This document shows, one piece after another, positions 16,396 through 25,201 of a DNA stretch of 64,000 nucleotides. Position 1 is the first letter of the stretch; each line of letters begins with the position of its first letter. The notes under the pieces are model-generated. The model saw only the letters and a program-made list of their open reading frames with translations. It was not told the DNA's origin and ran no database searches. The translations under genes and the position numbers were made by a program. This DNA comes from Synergistaceae bacterium (GTDB taxonomy: Bacteria; Synergistota; Synergistia; Synergistales; Aminobacteriaceae), in NCBI GenBank assembly GCA_017540085.1, contig JAFYBQ010000026.1:1-64000 (forward strand), in the 5' to 3' direction.

Positions 16396-16431
16396 TTCTG
16401 ACACGGTGATATAAATATCAGGCTGTCAGAA
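16396..16431. promoter_or_regulatory. 36-base two-part palindrome, possible operator
   Basis: TTCTGACA at 16396-16403 mirrors TGTCAGAA at 16424-16431, and the centre TGATATAAATATCA (16407-16420) is itself palindromic. There is no T-tract, so it looks more like a protein-binding site or processing hairpin than a terminator. It lies 25 bases before the Sel1 start. Confidence 0.5.
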
Positions 16432-16455
16432 ATTATCACAGGAGGAATTTTTCCC

Positions 16456-17001
16456 ATGAACAAAAAATTAACCGCTCTTGCAGTTTTTGCGGCAGTGATT
16501 CTTTCATGCGCGTGTGCTTTTGCCGACACATTCGAGGAAGTCATGAAGAGGGCCGAGACTGGAGACGCTCAATCACAGCTTGATATAGCGGTCGCATACT
16601 TTCAGGGCGGCGGCGTGAAGGAGAATCACGAGGAAGGCGCAAAATGGATGCTCAAAGCCGCAGAGAACGGACTCGCAAAGGCCCAGTTCGGAGCGGGGCT
16701 GATGTACGAGAACGGCGAGGGCGTAAAACAGAGTCATGAAGAGACCGCAAAATGGTACCTCAGAGCGGCGGAACAGGGATATGCCTAGGCTCAGTGCAAC
16801 ATAGGAGTCTGCTACACGTTAGGGCGCGGAGTCGAACAGGATCTTGACGCGGGATTCAAATGGCTGAACAAGGCCGCGGACCAGGGAGACGAAAACGCAA
16901 AGAAAGTTATCGGCAAAGAGCTTGAAATTCTCTGCCACAATGCCCGGAACGGAGACAAAGACGCTCAGAACGTCCTGACACATTTCGGTAAAACCTGGTA
17001 A
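16456..17001 (+). CDS. secreted Sel1-repeat protein interrupted by an in-frame TAG
   Basis: Signal peptide (about 1-22, ending CAFA) then Sel1 (SLR) repeats, which bind proteins by tandem helix pairs. The frame meets TAG at 16786-16788, after repeat text LRAAEQGYA, and continues without any shift as AQCNIGVCYTLGRGVEQD to a TAA at 16999. In the neighbouring repeat the residue at the TAG position is Lys (GLAKAQF), so one AAG-to-TAG change would explain it. The full frame is 181 codons and its downstream half keeps good Sel1 periodicity. Either a recent nonsense mutation, a sequencing error or amber read-through. AGGAGG precedes the ATG. Confidence 0.75.
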
Positions 17002-17025
17002 TCAGACAGCAGGAAAACATCAACC

Positions 17026-17062
17026 CCCCCTGTATGTATCACACCATATAGGGGGAAATTTT
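17026..17062 (+). terminator. terminator of the Sel1 gene
   Basis: CCCCCTGTATG (17026-17036) pairs with CATATAGGGGG (17045-17055) and is followed by AAATTTTT. Confidence 0.8.
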
Positions 17063-17085
17063 TACGCAAGGGAGCAATCATCACA

Positions 17086-17919
17086 ATGAAATTCACCAAA
17101 ATGCACGGCTGCGGAAATGATTACGTCTACGTAAACTGTTTCGAGGAAAAAATCAATGACCCTGCGAATCTGTCAGTCAAAATTTCAGACAGGCACAAAG
17201 GAATCGGCGCGGACGGTTTGATTCTCATTCTCCCGACACCGAACGCAGACGCTTTCATGCAGCTCTACAACTCTGACGGCTCATCTGACACAATGTGCGG
17301 GAACGGTATACGCTGTGTCGCAAAATATGTCTACGAACACGGCATAGTCCCCCCCGACAAAACGACTCTCACGATTGACACGCCTGTGGGAATGCGGACG
17401 CTCTATCTTTCTGTCGACGGCTCCGGGAAAGTCTCATCTGTCCGCGTGAATATGGGCAAAGGGAGCGCAACAACCCCTGTTCCTGATGATATTACTGTTC
17501 ACGGAATGGGATTGAAGTTTGTCGGGATAAATGTCGGAAATGACCACGCTGTATATTTCACGGAGGACAATCCCGAAATCGCCGACATTCATTCATGGCC
17601 GGACTCAAAATTCGCGGCTGAGGGGGTATATTTCGAGACACACGAGAGATTTCCCAAGCGCATAAATTCCGAGTTCATCGACATAATTTCACGGAACGAA
17701 ATCAACATGAGAGTGTTTGAGCGCGGATCGGGCGAGACAATGGCCTGCGGGACAGGAACAACTGCGAGCGTTTTCGCGGGAGTTGTTTCGGGGAAATTAG
17801 ACCGTGATGTTCTCGTTCACCTGAGAGGCGGAGACCTGCATATTCACGTTGACGATGACAATACCTGCTGGATGACCGGCCCGGCTGTCGAGGTCTTTCA
17901 CGGCGAGTATCAAGAGTAG
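17086..17919 (+). CDS. dapF: diaminopimelate epimerase
   Basis: Interconverts LL- and meso-diaminopimelate for lysine and peptidoglycan synthesis, cytoplasmic and cofactor-free. 277 residues, normal length. Both catalytic cysteines are present in mirrored motifs, NSDGSSDTMCGNGIRCVA (about residue 73) and MACGTGTTASV (about residue 217). The N-terminal MHGCGNDYVYV is also diagnostic. It is a single-gene unit between two terminators. It indicates a DAP-type cell wall. Confidence 0.97.
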   Translation: MKFTKMHGCGNDYVYVNCFEEKINDPANLSVKISDRHKGIGADGLILILPTPNADAFMQLYNSDGSSDTMCGNGIRCVAKYVYEHGIVPPDKTTLTIDTPVGMRTLYLSVDGSGKVSSVRVNMGKGSATTPVPDDITVHGMGLKFVGINVGNDHAVYFTEDNPEIADIHSWPDSKFAAEGVYFETHERFPKRINSEFIDIISRNEINMRVFERGSGETMACGTGTTASVFAGVVSGKLDRDVLVHLRGGDLHIHVDDDNTCWMTGPAVEVFHGEYQE

Positions 17920-17927
17920 CGCATAAG

Positions 17928-17961
17928 GAAAGCCCTCCCCGTTTATGAGGAAGGCTTTTTG
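17928..17961 (+). terminator. terminator of dapF
   Basis: AAAGCC pairs with GGCTTT with internal TCC/GGA pairing and a T5 tail. Confidence 0.75.
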
Positions 17962-17997
17962 CGTGTGAATATATATCTTTTCGTTTGTTGATGACTG

Positions 17998-19290
17998 TTA
18001 CAGGTATACGCCGCGAAGCTCTACGATGTCTGATACCCTCTTTATCGCGGCCATGTATGCCGAACGCCTCATTGTTACTTTCTTTGCCTCTGCGAAATCC
18101 CAGACCTTGCAGAAATTATCCTTCATGAGCTTCACGAGCCTGTTGTTGTACTCTTCCTCAGTCCATGTGAACCCCTGCAAATTCTGCGCCCACTCAAAGT
18201 ATGACCCTACAACGCCGCCCGCGTTCGCGAGGAAGTCCGGCACAAGAATCACGCCTTTGTCGGTGAGTATGTCTTCAGCTTCGGGAGTCGTGGGTGAGTT
18301 CGCGCCCTCGAAAACGTATTTTGCCTTCAGCTTGTCGGCCGTGTCCTGATTCAATACTCCCTGAGCCGCGCACGGGCAGAATATATCACAGTCAACCCCG
18401 ATAATCTCATTGCCCGGAATCTTCTCGCAGCCTTCCTTCTCAAAGCCTGTGAGCTTTCTGCCTCTCTTGCCGGGATTCGTGTTAATGTACTCGAAAGCCT
18501 TTGCGACATTGATTCCGTTCGGGTTGTAGTATGCGCCGGTTGTGTCGCTGATTGCCACGATTTTGACTCCGGCCTCATTGAGGATTTTCGCCGCGTAGCT
18601 TCCCACGTTGCCGAACCCCTGAACGGCCGCCTTCACTTTTGACGGGTCAAGCCCCTTAATCCGCATAAGCTCAAACGCGCATGTTGCGAGTCCTCTCCCG
18701 GTCGCCTCAGTCCTGCCCGGCGCGCCCCAGTAGTCGATGGGCTTTCCCGTGAGCATGGCCGGCTCAAAGTGTCCCAGCATTTTGCAGATGGTATCCATGA
18801 TCCAGACCATTTCTTGGCCGCCCGTATACATGTCAGGCGCGGGAACGTCCGACCACCTGCCGATGATGGGTGCGATTCTTGCTCCGTAAGTGCGCGACAT
18901 TCTTTCTTTCTCGTTTCTTGACATGTTGGTGGGATCACAGCAAATTCCGCCCTTGCCCCCGCCGTAGGGAATCCCGGCCAATGAGCATTTCCACGTCATG
19001 AGCATTGCGAGGCCCTCGCATTCCTGCCCGCTTACGTCCATTGCGTAACGAATACCGCCCTTTGACGGCCCTAACGCTGTAGAGTGCTGAACCCTGAAGC
19101 CCTGAAACACTTTCACGCTACCGTCATCGAGCGTAACAGGCACAGAAACATCAACCCTTCTCTCCGGGTAGCTGAGGATCTGAATCAATCCCTCGCTGAG
19201 GTGCATTGCGTCCGCCGCCGCGTAAAAGTCATGAAGTGCCGTGTTGAGAATGAGATTGTTTGCTACTCTTCTGCCGTTTTCGTCTACCAT
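17998..19290 (-). CDS. gdhA: Glu/Leu/Phe/Val dehydrogenase (glutamate dehydrogenase)
   Basis: Oxidative deamination of glutamate to 2-oxoglutarate (or the reverse). About 430 residues. Diagnostic segments are GPSKGGIRY, the catalytic lysine in IPYGGGKGGICCDP, the APDMYTGGQEM segment, the Rossmann AAVQGFGNVGSYAA, and NAGGVVGSYFEW. An ATG at 19290 with AAGGTG upstream is preferred; the frame extends to a TTG at 19323 without a good site. A consensus promoter lies just upstream. In amino-acid fermenters it usually works catabolically. Confidence 0.93.
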   Translation of the reverse strand: MVDENGRRVANNLILNTALHDFYAAADAMHLSEGLIQILSYPERRVDVSVPVTLDDGSVKVFQGFRVQHSTALGPSKGGIRYAMDVSGQECEGLAMLMTWKCSLAGIPYGGGKGGICCDPTNMSRNEKERMSRTYGARIAPIIGRWSDVPAPDMYTGGQEMVWIMDTICKMLGHFEPAMLTGKPIDYWGAPGRTEATGRGLATCAFELMRIKGLDPSKVKAAVQGFGNVGSYAAKILNEAGVKIVAISDTTGAYYNPNGINVAKAFEYINTNPGKRGRKLTGFEKEGCEKIPGNEIIGVDCDIFCPCAAQGVLNQDTADKLKAKYVFEGANSPTTPEAEDILTDKGVILVPDFLANAGGVVGSYFEWAQNLQGFTWTEEEYNNRLVKLMKDNFCKVWDFAEAKKVTMRRSAYMAAIKRVSDIVELRGVYL

Positions 19291-19339
19291 CGTAACACCT
19301 TCAAAATATTCTGTATATTTCAAATTTTTACGGGCGGGA

Positions 19340-19368
19340 ATTTTACAGGGAAATTTTTATTTTGTCAA
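19340..19368 (-). promoter_or_regulatory. sigma-70 promoter of gdhA
   Basis: On the minus strand TTGACA (19368-19363), a 17-base spacer and TAAAAT (19345-19340). Confidence 0.8.
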
Positions 19369-19504
19369 ATAGACTATATAATAGGCGGTGAGTTTTGCGC
19401 GTGTAACATTTGCTGAAGGCTTGAAATTTTTGACGGCTGGGAATGTTCACGGCTATGGAAAAAATATCATTTATACATTTCACACTAAGGAGATTTCCAT
19501 CACA

Positions 19505-19927
19505 ATGGCAGAAGAAATAAAGATTAACCGCGAGGCATTAATGACGCTGAAAAATGATATTGAGTGCAAGACGGGCTTCCGTTTCGTGAAAATTGAAGAC
19601 GGAGTCGCAGTCAGCGAGCTTGATTTACAGGAGGATCACTTCAACCCCTACGGAATACCCTACGGAGGCGTGTTATTCACGATGGCGGATGACACAGCCG
19701 GAGTCGCTTTCATAAGCGCGGGCGGGTACGGTGTAACCATCAACGGACATGTAGACTACCTGAGAGGCTCACGGAACGCGCAGAAGCTAATCTGCACCGC
19801 CAAAGTCAGGAAGGCCGGAAAAAGAATATTCTACATTGACGCTGATATAGTGAATGAGAAGGGGGACGACCTTTGCCGATTCAAGTTCGTTTTCTTCAAC
19901 TTTGAGCCGGACGAGGGAGCGAAATAA
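19505..19927 (+). CDS. PaaI-type hotdog-fold thioesterase
   Basis: 140 residues, one hotdog domain. NPYGIPYGGVLFTMADDTAGVAF is the PaaI/4HBT signature region, with Asp in the active helix; ANGHVDYLRGS-like text (INGHVDYLRGS) follows, and ICTAKVRKAGKRIFYIDADIV continues as family strands. It should hydrolyse acyl-CoA or aryl-CoA thioesters. AAGGAGA lies about 12 bases before the ATG; the longer frame to 19388 includes the gdhA promoter region. It faces the 2-hydroxyacyl-CoA dehydratase-like gene convergently. Confidence 0.85.
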   Translation: MAEEIKINREALMTLKNDIECKTGFRFVKIEDGVAVSELDLQEDHFNPYGIPYGGVLFTMADDTAGVAFISAGGYGVTINGHVDYLRGSRNAQKLICTAKVRKAGKRIFYIDADIVNEKGDDLCRFKFVFFNFEPDEGAK

Positions 19928-19979
19928 TTACCCGGCAATTTCTGAATCCCCGCCGGATTTAGGTATCTTTGTCCGTGCC

Positions 19980-21134
19980 TCACGCCGCGGCTGTCATGAT
20001 TTCGATAAACGCTTCGAGGCGCGTCTCAATCTGTCCTTTGTCGGACTGCGAAAAATCCGTGTCGAGTCTCAGATACGGTAGCCCTAATTCATTCTGCACG
20101 ACTCCCGCCGTCGTGAATGCCTCAACCGCAAACGTGTGGCAGCCGTGAAGCACGATCTCAATTACTCCGTCAGCTTGGTATTCTTTTGCCGACTCGCGAA
20201 TGTCGTCAAATCTTGCCTCGTTCGGTGTCATTACGGAGCAATTAATCTTCAGATAGCGTTCTGCGATTGCCCTGTAGGGGTCTTCTGCGTTCTCGTCTAC
20301 CATAAACTTTTGGACGCGAGGGCCTGAGCATATATCCGCGCAGACATAATCAGCTCCGAGTTCCTCAAGCCGCTTTATGATTTTGTCGCGGACTCCTGCG
20401 TTCGGGCAGCCTGTGATTAATACGCGGGGACGTTTCGCGCCGTTGTCATTGCGGACTCGTGTCTTCATTTCGCGGGTAATGCCTTCAATTTTCGCTATCA
20501 AGTCATCATCCGTAAAGTGAAAATCTGCGCTCTCTGCTACTGTCGAAATCTCGTAGCCTGAAACGGGCGAGGGATTCTGCTTTGCGACCTCGTACAAGTC
20601 AACGATTGCACGGCGGAGTCTGTTGCGGTATCTTATTGCCTCCCGTAATTTTTCGTCAGTGATTGTTACTCCGAATAGCTCCTCAAGAAATCGGGCTGTC
20701 TTCCTCATTTCCTCAGTCCACATTTCAAGCGCGTATGCCTGAGTCCGGCTTTGCGGAAGGTTCAGAACGTGAACGGGCTTAATCTTGTTCATAAGCTCGT
20801 ACATTTTCTTTTTCCCGTCGCAAGTTGTCTCGGCTATTATCGCGTCTGAGAAATAAAAGTACGGGCATTGATCCGTGAATGCCATTCCGTAGCTGGCTTT
20901 TATGAGCGGGCATATCGTTTTCGGCAGGACTGTCTCAGCCTCTGCGATTCCCTGCTCGGATTTCCCGCACAAACCTACGGAGATTGCTCCGGCGGCGTTG
21001 ATGATTTCTACGGGAGTGTATGAGCAGAATGTTCCGATTACTTTTTTCCCGGACTCTTTTGCGCTGTAGAGTGCCATGAAAGATTTTTTGCGGGCATCGT
21101 TGAATGTCTCAAAATTTTTCGGAAGTGATAGCAA
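19980..21134 (-). CDS. double-cubane-cluster / 2-hydroxyacyl-CoA dehydratase D-like reductase
   Basis: 384 residues of the HgdB/BcrC-like family. Conserved cysteines appear in GTFCSYTPVEIINAAG, ICPLIKASYG, ETTCDGKKKMYELM and the C-terminal half (ITGCPNAG, LHGCHTFA). A single protein of this size with ETTCDGKKK resembles the double-cubane-cluster anaerobic reductases (YjiM-like) rather than one of the two subunits of a dehydratase. Those proteins need an ATP-dependent activator (BadF/YjiL type), which is not in this window. TTG start with GAGGGGG seven bases upstream. It follows an ABC importer operon after a weak hairpin. Confidence 0.8.
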   Translation of the reverse strand: MLSLPKNFETFNDARKKSFMALYSAKESGKKVIGTFCSYTPVEIINAAGAISVGLCGKSEQGIAEAETVLPKTICPLIKASYGMAFTDQCPYFYFSDAIIAETTCDGKKKMYELMNKIKPVHVLNLPQSRTQAYALEMWTEEMRKTARFLEELFGVTITDEKLREAIRYRNRLRRAIVDLYEVAKQNPSPVSGYEISTVAESADFHFTDDDLIAKIEGITREMKTRVRNDNGAKRPRVLITGCPNAGVRDKIIKRLEELGADYVCADICSGPRVQKFMVDENAEDPYRAIAERYLKINCSVMTPNEARFDDIRESAKEYQADGVIEIVLHGCHTFAVEAFTTAGVVQNELGLPYLRLDTDFSQSDKGQIETRLEAFIEIMTAAA

Positions 21135-21154
21135 TTTTATTCCCCCTCAATGTG

Positions 21155-21184
21155 AAAAGGACAGGAAGATTTTTCCTCCTGCCC
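21155..21184 (-). terminator. weak intercistronic terminator
   Basis: On the minus strand GGGCAGGA pairs with TCCTGTCC, followed by TTTT. It lies between the binding-protein gene and the double-cubane gene and probably lets part of the transcript through. Confidence 0.5.
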
Positions 21185-21201
21185 TGAAAATTTCCGTGTG
21201 A

Positions 21202-22209
21202 TTATTTCTTCATGAGTACTCCGTCCCAGACGCGGGCGAGTGTCTCTTCTGTGTCGTAATTCTTGTTGAGGATTCCGCAGGTCTTGTAGTCGTCAATGAC
21301 TTTTCGGAGCGTCGCTTCTGTAGTCTCATCTGTTACTGAGTAATCAAGCGTGTTGTAGAATGCAAGCACCTTGTCAAATTTGCCAGATGCCCATTTGTTT
21401 TCGAGCATTAATTTTACGGCCTCCTCGCGGTTCGCCATTATCCATTTGCGGCAGTTCTCGTGAGCCTGTGTTAATTTCCGGGCGGTAATCGGGCTGTTCT
21501 CGACAATGTTTTTTGACACCGCGAATATACAGCAGGTCTCATTCTTGAAATCATCATCGAACGTAATCGAGCGGATAATTCTCAATGTCCCGTTCTCAAG
21601 AAATTTCTGTATGAACTGATCACTGAGTAACGCCGCGGCTACTTCCCCGTTCTGCATGGCAAGCACCGCCGCCCCTGAGTCTGTCGTCTTGAACTTCACG
21701 CCCCGCACAGGGTCAATACCATCACGTAGTAAGAATCTCATTGTGATGTTCGAGTCTGACCCGCCGATTGCCGTTGTGATGGCTATCGTTTTGCCGATTA
21801 AGTCTTTCGTTGTCTTGTAGGGTGAGTCGGCCAATACACACAGCGATTTGCAGCCCGTGTGCATTCCCGTCGTGAACTTCATCTGAACGCCGTTAGCCGC
21901 AGGCACAAGAAGAGTCGCGATATGTCCCCCGGCAATGTCAATCTTACCCGTTCCGAGAGCGTCGCCGAGTGTTACCGTGTCGCCCTGATAGCGCACTAAC
22001 TCAACGTCAAGACCTTCCGCCGCGTAAAAGCCTTTCGCGTGAGTCAGGCCGAGAGTCCCTGTGCAGAGTCCGCCGTTGTAGCCGACTTTGATTTTCTTGC
22101 CGTAAGCAGGCTCCTTCTTCCACGCTTCAAGCTCCTCTTCAGGTGTCATAGCAAGCGCGCCCGTAACAACAAACAATACTGCAAAAATTCCCGCAATTAA
22201 TCTCTTCAT
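21202..22209 (-). CDS. NMT1/SsuA-type ABC substrate-binding protein
   Basis: 335 residues with a signal peptide (about 1-21). The NMT1-like fold is seen in KIKVGYNGGLCTGTLGLTHA, then KGFYAAEGLDVELVRYQG, a DLIGKTIAI strand-turn and TTAIGGSDS. Cysteines in GGLCTGT and TGCKSLCVL are unusual for sulfonate or nitrate binders. AAAGGAGG sets the ATG at 22209. Operon order is permease, ATPase, binding protein. The ligand could be a sulfonate, nitrate-like anion or vitamin precursor; the sequence does not decide. Confidence 0.85.
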   Translation of the reverse strand: MKRLIAGIFAVLFVVTGALAMTPEEELEAWKKEPAYGKKIKVGYNGGLCTGTLGLTHAKGFYAAEGLDVELVRYQGDTVTLGDALGTGKIDIAGGHIATLLVPAANGVQMKFTTGMHTGCKSLCVLADSPYKTTKDLIGKTIAITTAIGGSDSNITMRFLLRDGIDPVRGVKFKTTDSGAAVLAMQNGEVAAALLSDQFIQKFLENGTLRIIRSITFDDDFKNETCCIFAVSKNIVENSPITARKLTQAHENCRKWIMANREEAVKLMLENKWASGKFDKVLAFYNTLDYSVTDETTEATLRKVIDDYKTCGILNKNYDTEETLARVWDGVLMKK

Positions 22210-22213
22210 GCGG

Positions 22214-22990
22214 TTATACCTCCTTTGTATTTTTCTGCCCGAAATCGAGCATTCCCAACACTTTTTTCCGCCACTGCAAAAACTCATCGCTTGTCCTGAC
22301 TCGCGGGTACGGCATATCATTTACCAGGTCAGCGCGGACTCTTCCCGGTCTCGGTGCCATCACAAGAATACGAGTCCCAAGATATATAGCCTCGTCAATG
22401 TCATGCGTTACCATCAGGACAATATGCTTTGAGGTCTGCCACAGGCGTAATATTTCGTCCTGCATATTCATTCGCGTGAATGCGTCCAAAGCTCCGAGCG
22501 GTTCGTCAAGCAAAAACACTTTGGGATTGTTTATCATCGTTCGGATTAATGCGAGCCTCTGAGCCATTCCGCCGGATAACTGGTGCGGGTAATCGTTCCT
22601 GAAATCAGCAAGCCCGGCCATCTCTAAGAGCCTTTCAGCCTCGGCCATGTATTGAGAGTCGCGCCTCCGTCCCTGCATACGCGCTGTAAAGTGCAGGTTC
22701 TCTTCAGCCGTAAGCCAGGGGAATAATGTAGGCTTCTGAAATACCATTCCGCGCCAGGTGTCAGTGCCTCTGATGATTTCGCCGTTGAGCGTGATTGTTC
22801 CTGCTGTCGGGAAAATGAGTCCGGCAATTAGGCGCATTATCGTTGATTTTCCGCACCCTGAAGGCCCGACAATAGACAGAAATTCGCCGTCATGCACCGA
22901 AAAATTTATGTCCTCAAGTGCCTGTGTAACGTCTTCTCCCTCAGTGCGTGCAAAACTTTTGTGGACGTGTGAAAGCTCAAGATGATTCAT
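22214..22990 (-). CDS. ABC importer ATPase (SsuB/TauB-like)
   Basis: 258 residues. Walker A GPSGCGKSTIMRLIAGL, Q-loop VFQKPTLFPWLTAEENL, signature LSGGMAQRLALIRT, Walker B VFLLDEPLGALDAFTR and H-loop MVTHDIDEA are all intact. AGGAGGG upstream sets the ATG at 22990, giving a four-base ATGA overlap with the permease stop. The longer frame (to 23125) is a shadow of the permease gene. Powers the neighbouring permease. Confidence 0.92.
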   Translation of the reverse strand: MNHLELSHVHKSFARTEGEDVTQALEDINFSVHDGEFLSIVGPSGCGKSTIMRLIAGLIFPTAGTITLNGEIIRGTDTWRGMVFQKPTLFPWLTAEENLHFTARMQGRRRDSQYMAEAERLLEMAGLADFRNDYPHQLSGGMAQRLALIRTMINNPKVFLLDEPLGALDAFTRMNMQDEILRLWQTSKHIVLMVTHDIDEAIYLGTRILVMAPRPGRVRADLVNDMPYPRVRTSDEFLQWRKKVLGMLDFGQKNTKEV

Positions 22991-24024
22991 TCCGTCATAC
23001 CCTCCTGCCAGCGCAACAGCCTGCGTTTTACGGCACTGAGTCCCCAGTTGACCGCGATAAATACGATACATAGCACGACAATGGCCGCGTACATTTTCCC
23101 GTACTGCGCCCAGCTCCTTTGCCATGAGACATACCAGCCGAGTCCCGACTCAACCCCGACCATCTCAGCCGTGATTAGCGTCAAACATGCCGTACTCATT
23201 CCCTGCGTGAGTCCCTGAAGGATATTCGGCACGGCGAAAGGGACTGCGACATTCAGCACAAGGCGAATCCGGCTCGCTCCGAGAGTTTTTGCCGCGTCAT
23301 AATATGATTTGTCGATGTTGCGTATACCCGTCATTGTCGCGATAGTCAGGGAGTACCACACGCCCAGCGCAATAATGAACACCGCACCGCTGAATAACGT
23401 TGACGCAATCACCATGACGATCGGAATCCATGTAGGCGAGGGAATAGCTCCGACAAGTTTCATGAAAGGGGAAATCCAATAGTCCGCGTTCCTCGAACAC
23501 CCGCAGGCGACTCCCGTAACAATTCCCAGAAACGCCCCCGAAAAATAGCCCGTGAATAACAGCTTGAGAGAATTTATTGTGCAGTCCAAAAGATAAGCCC
23601 GGTCATCAATAATTGCGTTCAAAATTTCGTCCGTCCACGTGAAATATGGCAGGACTAATTTCCCGGTCTTGAGCGTCATATAGTCATAGGCCGCCAATAA
23701 CACAAATATAAATGCGTAGAACGGGGCTTTGTACCTGAGAACGAGAAATATTTTCTTGCTGAAGAATGACATCACGAAATACATTCCCGCAATCGCAATC
23801 AGAATCGCAAGGAAATATGTATATGTTGACGTTGATTTGTTGCCCTTCAGGTTCGGAATATAGAGATATTCAGCGAGTGCCAATAGTCCGAATATCACGG
23901 GCATGAAGCATATCACGTAATCCATAAATACACGCAGGGGCGTTTTCGGCCTGCTCTCAAGCTCGGCGAGTCTCTCCCGCGTCAAATGACTCAGGACATC
24001 AGCCCCGGAAGTTTTTTTGTGCAT
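22987..24024 (-). CDS. ABC importer permease with an extra N-terminal membrane region
   Basis: 345 residues. The C-terminal ~215 residues are a standard BPD_transp_1 permease with the EAA-like loop YYDAAKTLGASRIRLVLNVAVP. The N-terminal ~130 residues add about four transmembrane helices not normally present in SsuC/TauC permeases (usually 250-270 residues), preceded by a charged stretch (LTRERLAELESRPKTP). Translationally coupled to the ATPase. The function of the extra part is unknown. Confidence 0.88.
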   Translation of the reverse strand: MHKKTSGADVLSHLTRERLAELESRPKTPLRVFMDYVICFMPVIFGLLALAEYLYIPNLKGNKSTSTYTYFLAILIAIAGMYFVMSFFSKKIFLVLRYKAPFYAFIFVLLAAYDYMTLKTGKLVLPYFTWTDEILNAIIDDRAYLLDCTINSLKLLFTGYFSGAFLGIVTGVACGCSRNADYWISPFMKLVGAIPSPTWIPIVMVIASTLFSGAVFIIALGVWYSLTIATMTGIRNIDKSYYDAAKTLGASRIRLVLNVAVPFAVPNILQGLTQGMSTACLTLITAEMVGVESGLGWYVSWQRSWAQYGKMYAAIVVLCIVFIAVNWGLSAVKRRLLRWQEGMTE

Positions 24025-24147
24025 GTGAAAATTATTCTTAATGCAAAAATTTTATGTGTCTATGTGAATCCGCTGCCCTGAAAGTTTGCGGGAGGTTAAT
24101 TTTTGACGGGTAAAATTTCAACGCAGCAGAATGCAACACGTGCATGA

Positions 24148-24177
24148 TTATTTCTTCACGTAAACACCCTGTGCATT
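24148..24177 (-). pseudogene. possible 3' remnant of another binding-protein gene
   Basis: The minus strand reads NAQGVYVKK then TAA, like the end of an NMT1-type binding protein. Upstream in this frame only a short unrelated stretch remains before a stop. Very short, so tentative. An overlapping AAGGAG-ATG gives only a five-codon frame. Confidence 0.25.
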
Positions 24178-24247
24178 GAATTTTCTCCTTCCTGAAAAGA
24201 TAGTGTGATGATACCGAATCCGCGATTATTCCGCAATAATGATAACG

Positions 24248-25201
24248 CTATTCCGTTGCCCATTTCCGCCAGCGTTTTAGCTCGTACTGCTTTATGTCGC
24301 CCGACTCAATCTCGGCTATAACATCATCAATCCGCCCTAACAATTTCTCTTTATGCTCCGGGATTTTGCCTTTGAGGGGGAAAATGTTTGTCTTGTGAGT
24401 CGCGTCCCATATCGCAGAAATTTCGAGTCGTGATAATAATTCGCGGCCTTCTTTGAATGCGTCAAGAGGGTGCATTCTGTGAAATTCGTGGGACTTTATG
24501 CGGTCAATCAGCTTTGCGCCTTTGAAGATTACGAGAGTTACAACGGTCAGCGAGAAAGGGTGCGACATGTTGAGGAGGCTTGCTGTTTCGCTGACGTGAG
24601 ACTCGCTCATGCCATGACCGCCGAGTCCCAGCATGATATAGACGGAGTAATTCATTCCTGCGTCATCAAGAATATTCATAGCCCGGAGATTCTCGGCGCG
24701 TGTTATGCCCTTGTTCTGAAACGCTAAAACATCATCGCTCCCGGACTCGACACCGATACAGAGACGGTTATAGCCTGCCTCATGAAGCGCGTGAAGCTCT
24801 GCGGGAGATTTCCGGGTAACGTCATCAGCTCTTGAGAACGCCGAAATATATTCGCACTCCGGGAAATTTGAGCGTATCAATTCTGCAATGCGGAGTAATT
24901 TTTCGGTGCTTAGGACAAAAGGATTCCCCCCTGCAAGCAGAAAGCGTTTCGGATTCCGCCCCTCGTGAATTTTCTTGAGGCTCTCAACATGGCCGGAGAT
25001 CTCATCAAAAGAAAGCTCCCGGAATTTTTTGCCCTGATTCAATTCGCAGTATAGGCACTTGTCGTAAGAGCAGCCGACAGTAACAGGAATCTGAACGGTA
25101 TACGCCTCGGCCATCGGGACATAGTAATAATAGCCGTATTCGCGGTAAATATTTTGCTTGAGGCGGTTAATGTTCTGTATTCGCTCTGCGGTGTCGGTCA
25201 T
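24248..25201 (-). CDS. radical SAM protein with a CX4CX2C cluster motif
   Basis: 317 residues. The cluster-binding motif reads VGCSYDKCLYCEL, four residues between the first two cysteines instead of the usual three, as in a group of clostridial COG1032-like radical SAM proteins. LLAGGNPFVLS and RLCIGVESGSDDVL match the glycine-rich SAM-binding and barrel segments. It overlaps the upstream gcvH gene by four bases, so the two are translationally coupled. Function unknown; activity on GcvH or its lipoyl group is only an inference from context. Ends with TAG. Confidence 0.82.
   Translation of the reverse strand: MTDTAERIQNINRLKQNIYREYGYYYYVPMAEAYTVQIPVTVGCSYDKCLYCELNQGKKFRELSFDEISGHVESLKKIHEGRNPKRFLLAGGNPFVLSTEKLLRIAELIRSNFPECEYISAFSRADDVTRKSPAELHALHEAGYNRLCIGVESGSDDVLAFQNKGITRAENLRAMNILDDAGMNYSVYIMLGLGGHGMSESHVSETASLLNMSHPFSLTVVTLVIFKGAKLIDRIKSHEFHRMHPLDAFKEGRELLSRLEISAIWDATHKTNIFPLKGKIPEHKEKLLGRIDDVIAEIESGDIKQYELKRWRKWATE

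Noticed and set aside
24148-24220. Five-codon leader peptide with AAGGAG before the ABC permease
   Set aside because: Too short and without a terminator after it; more likely part of a gene remnant.
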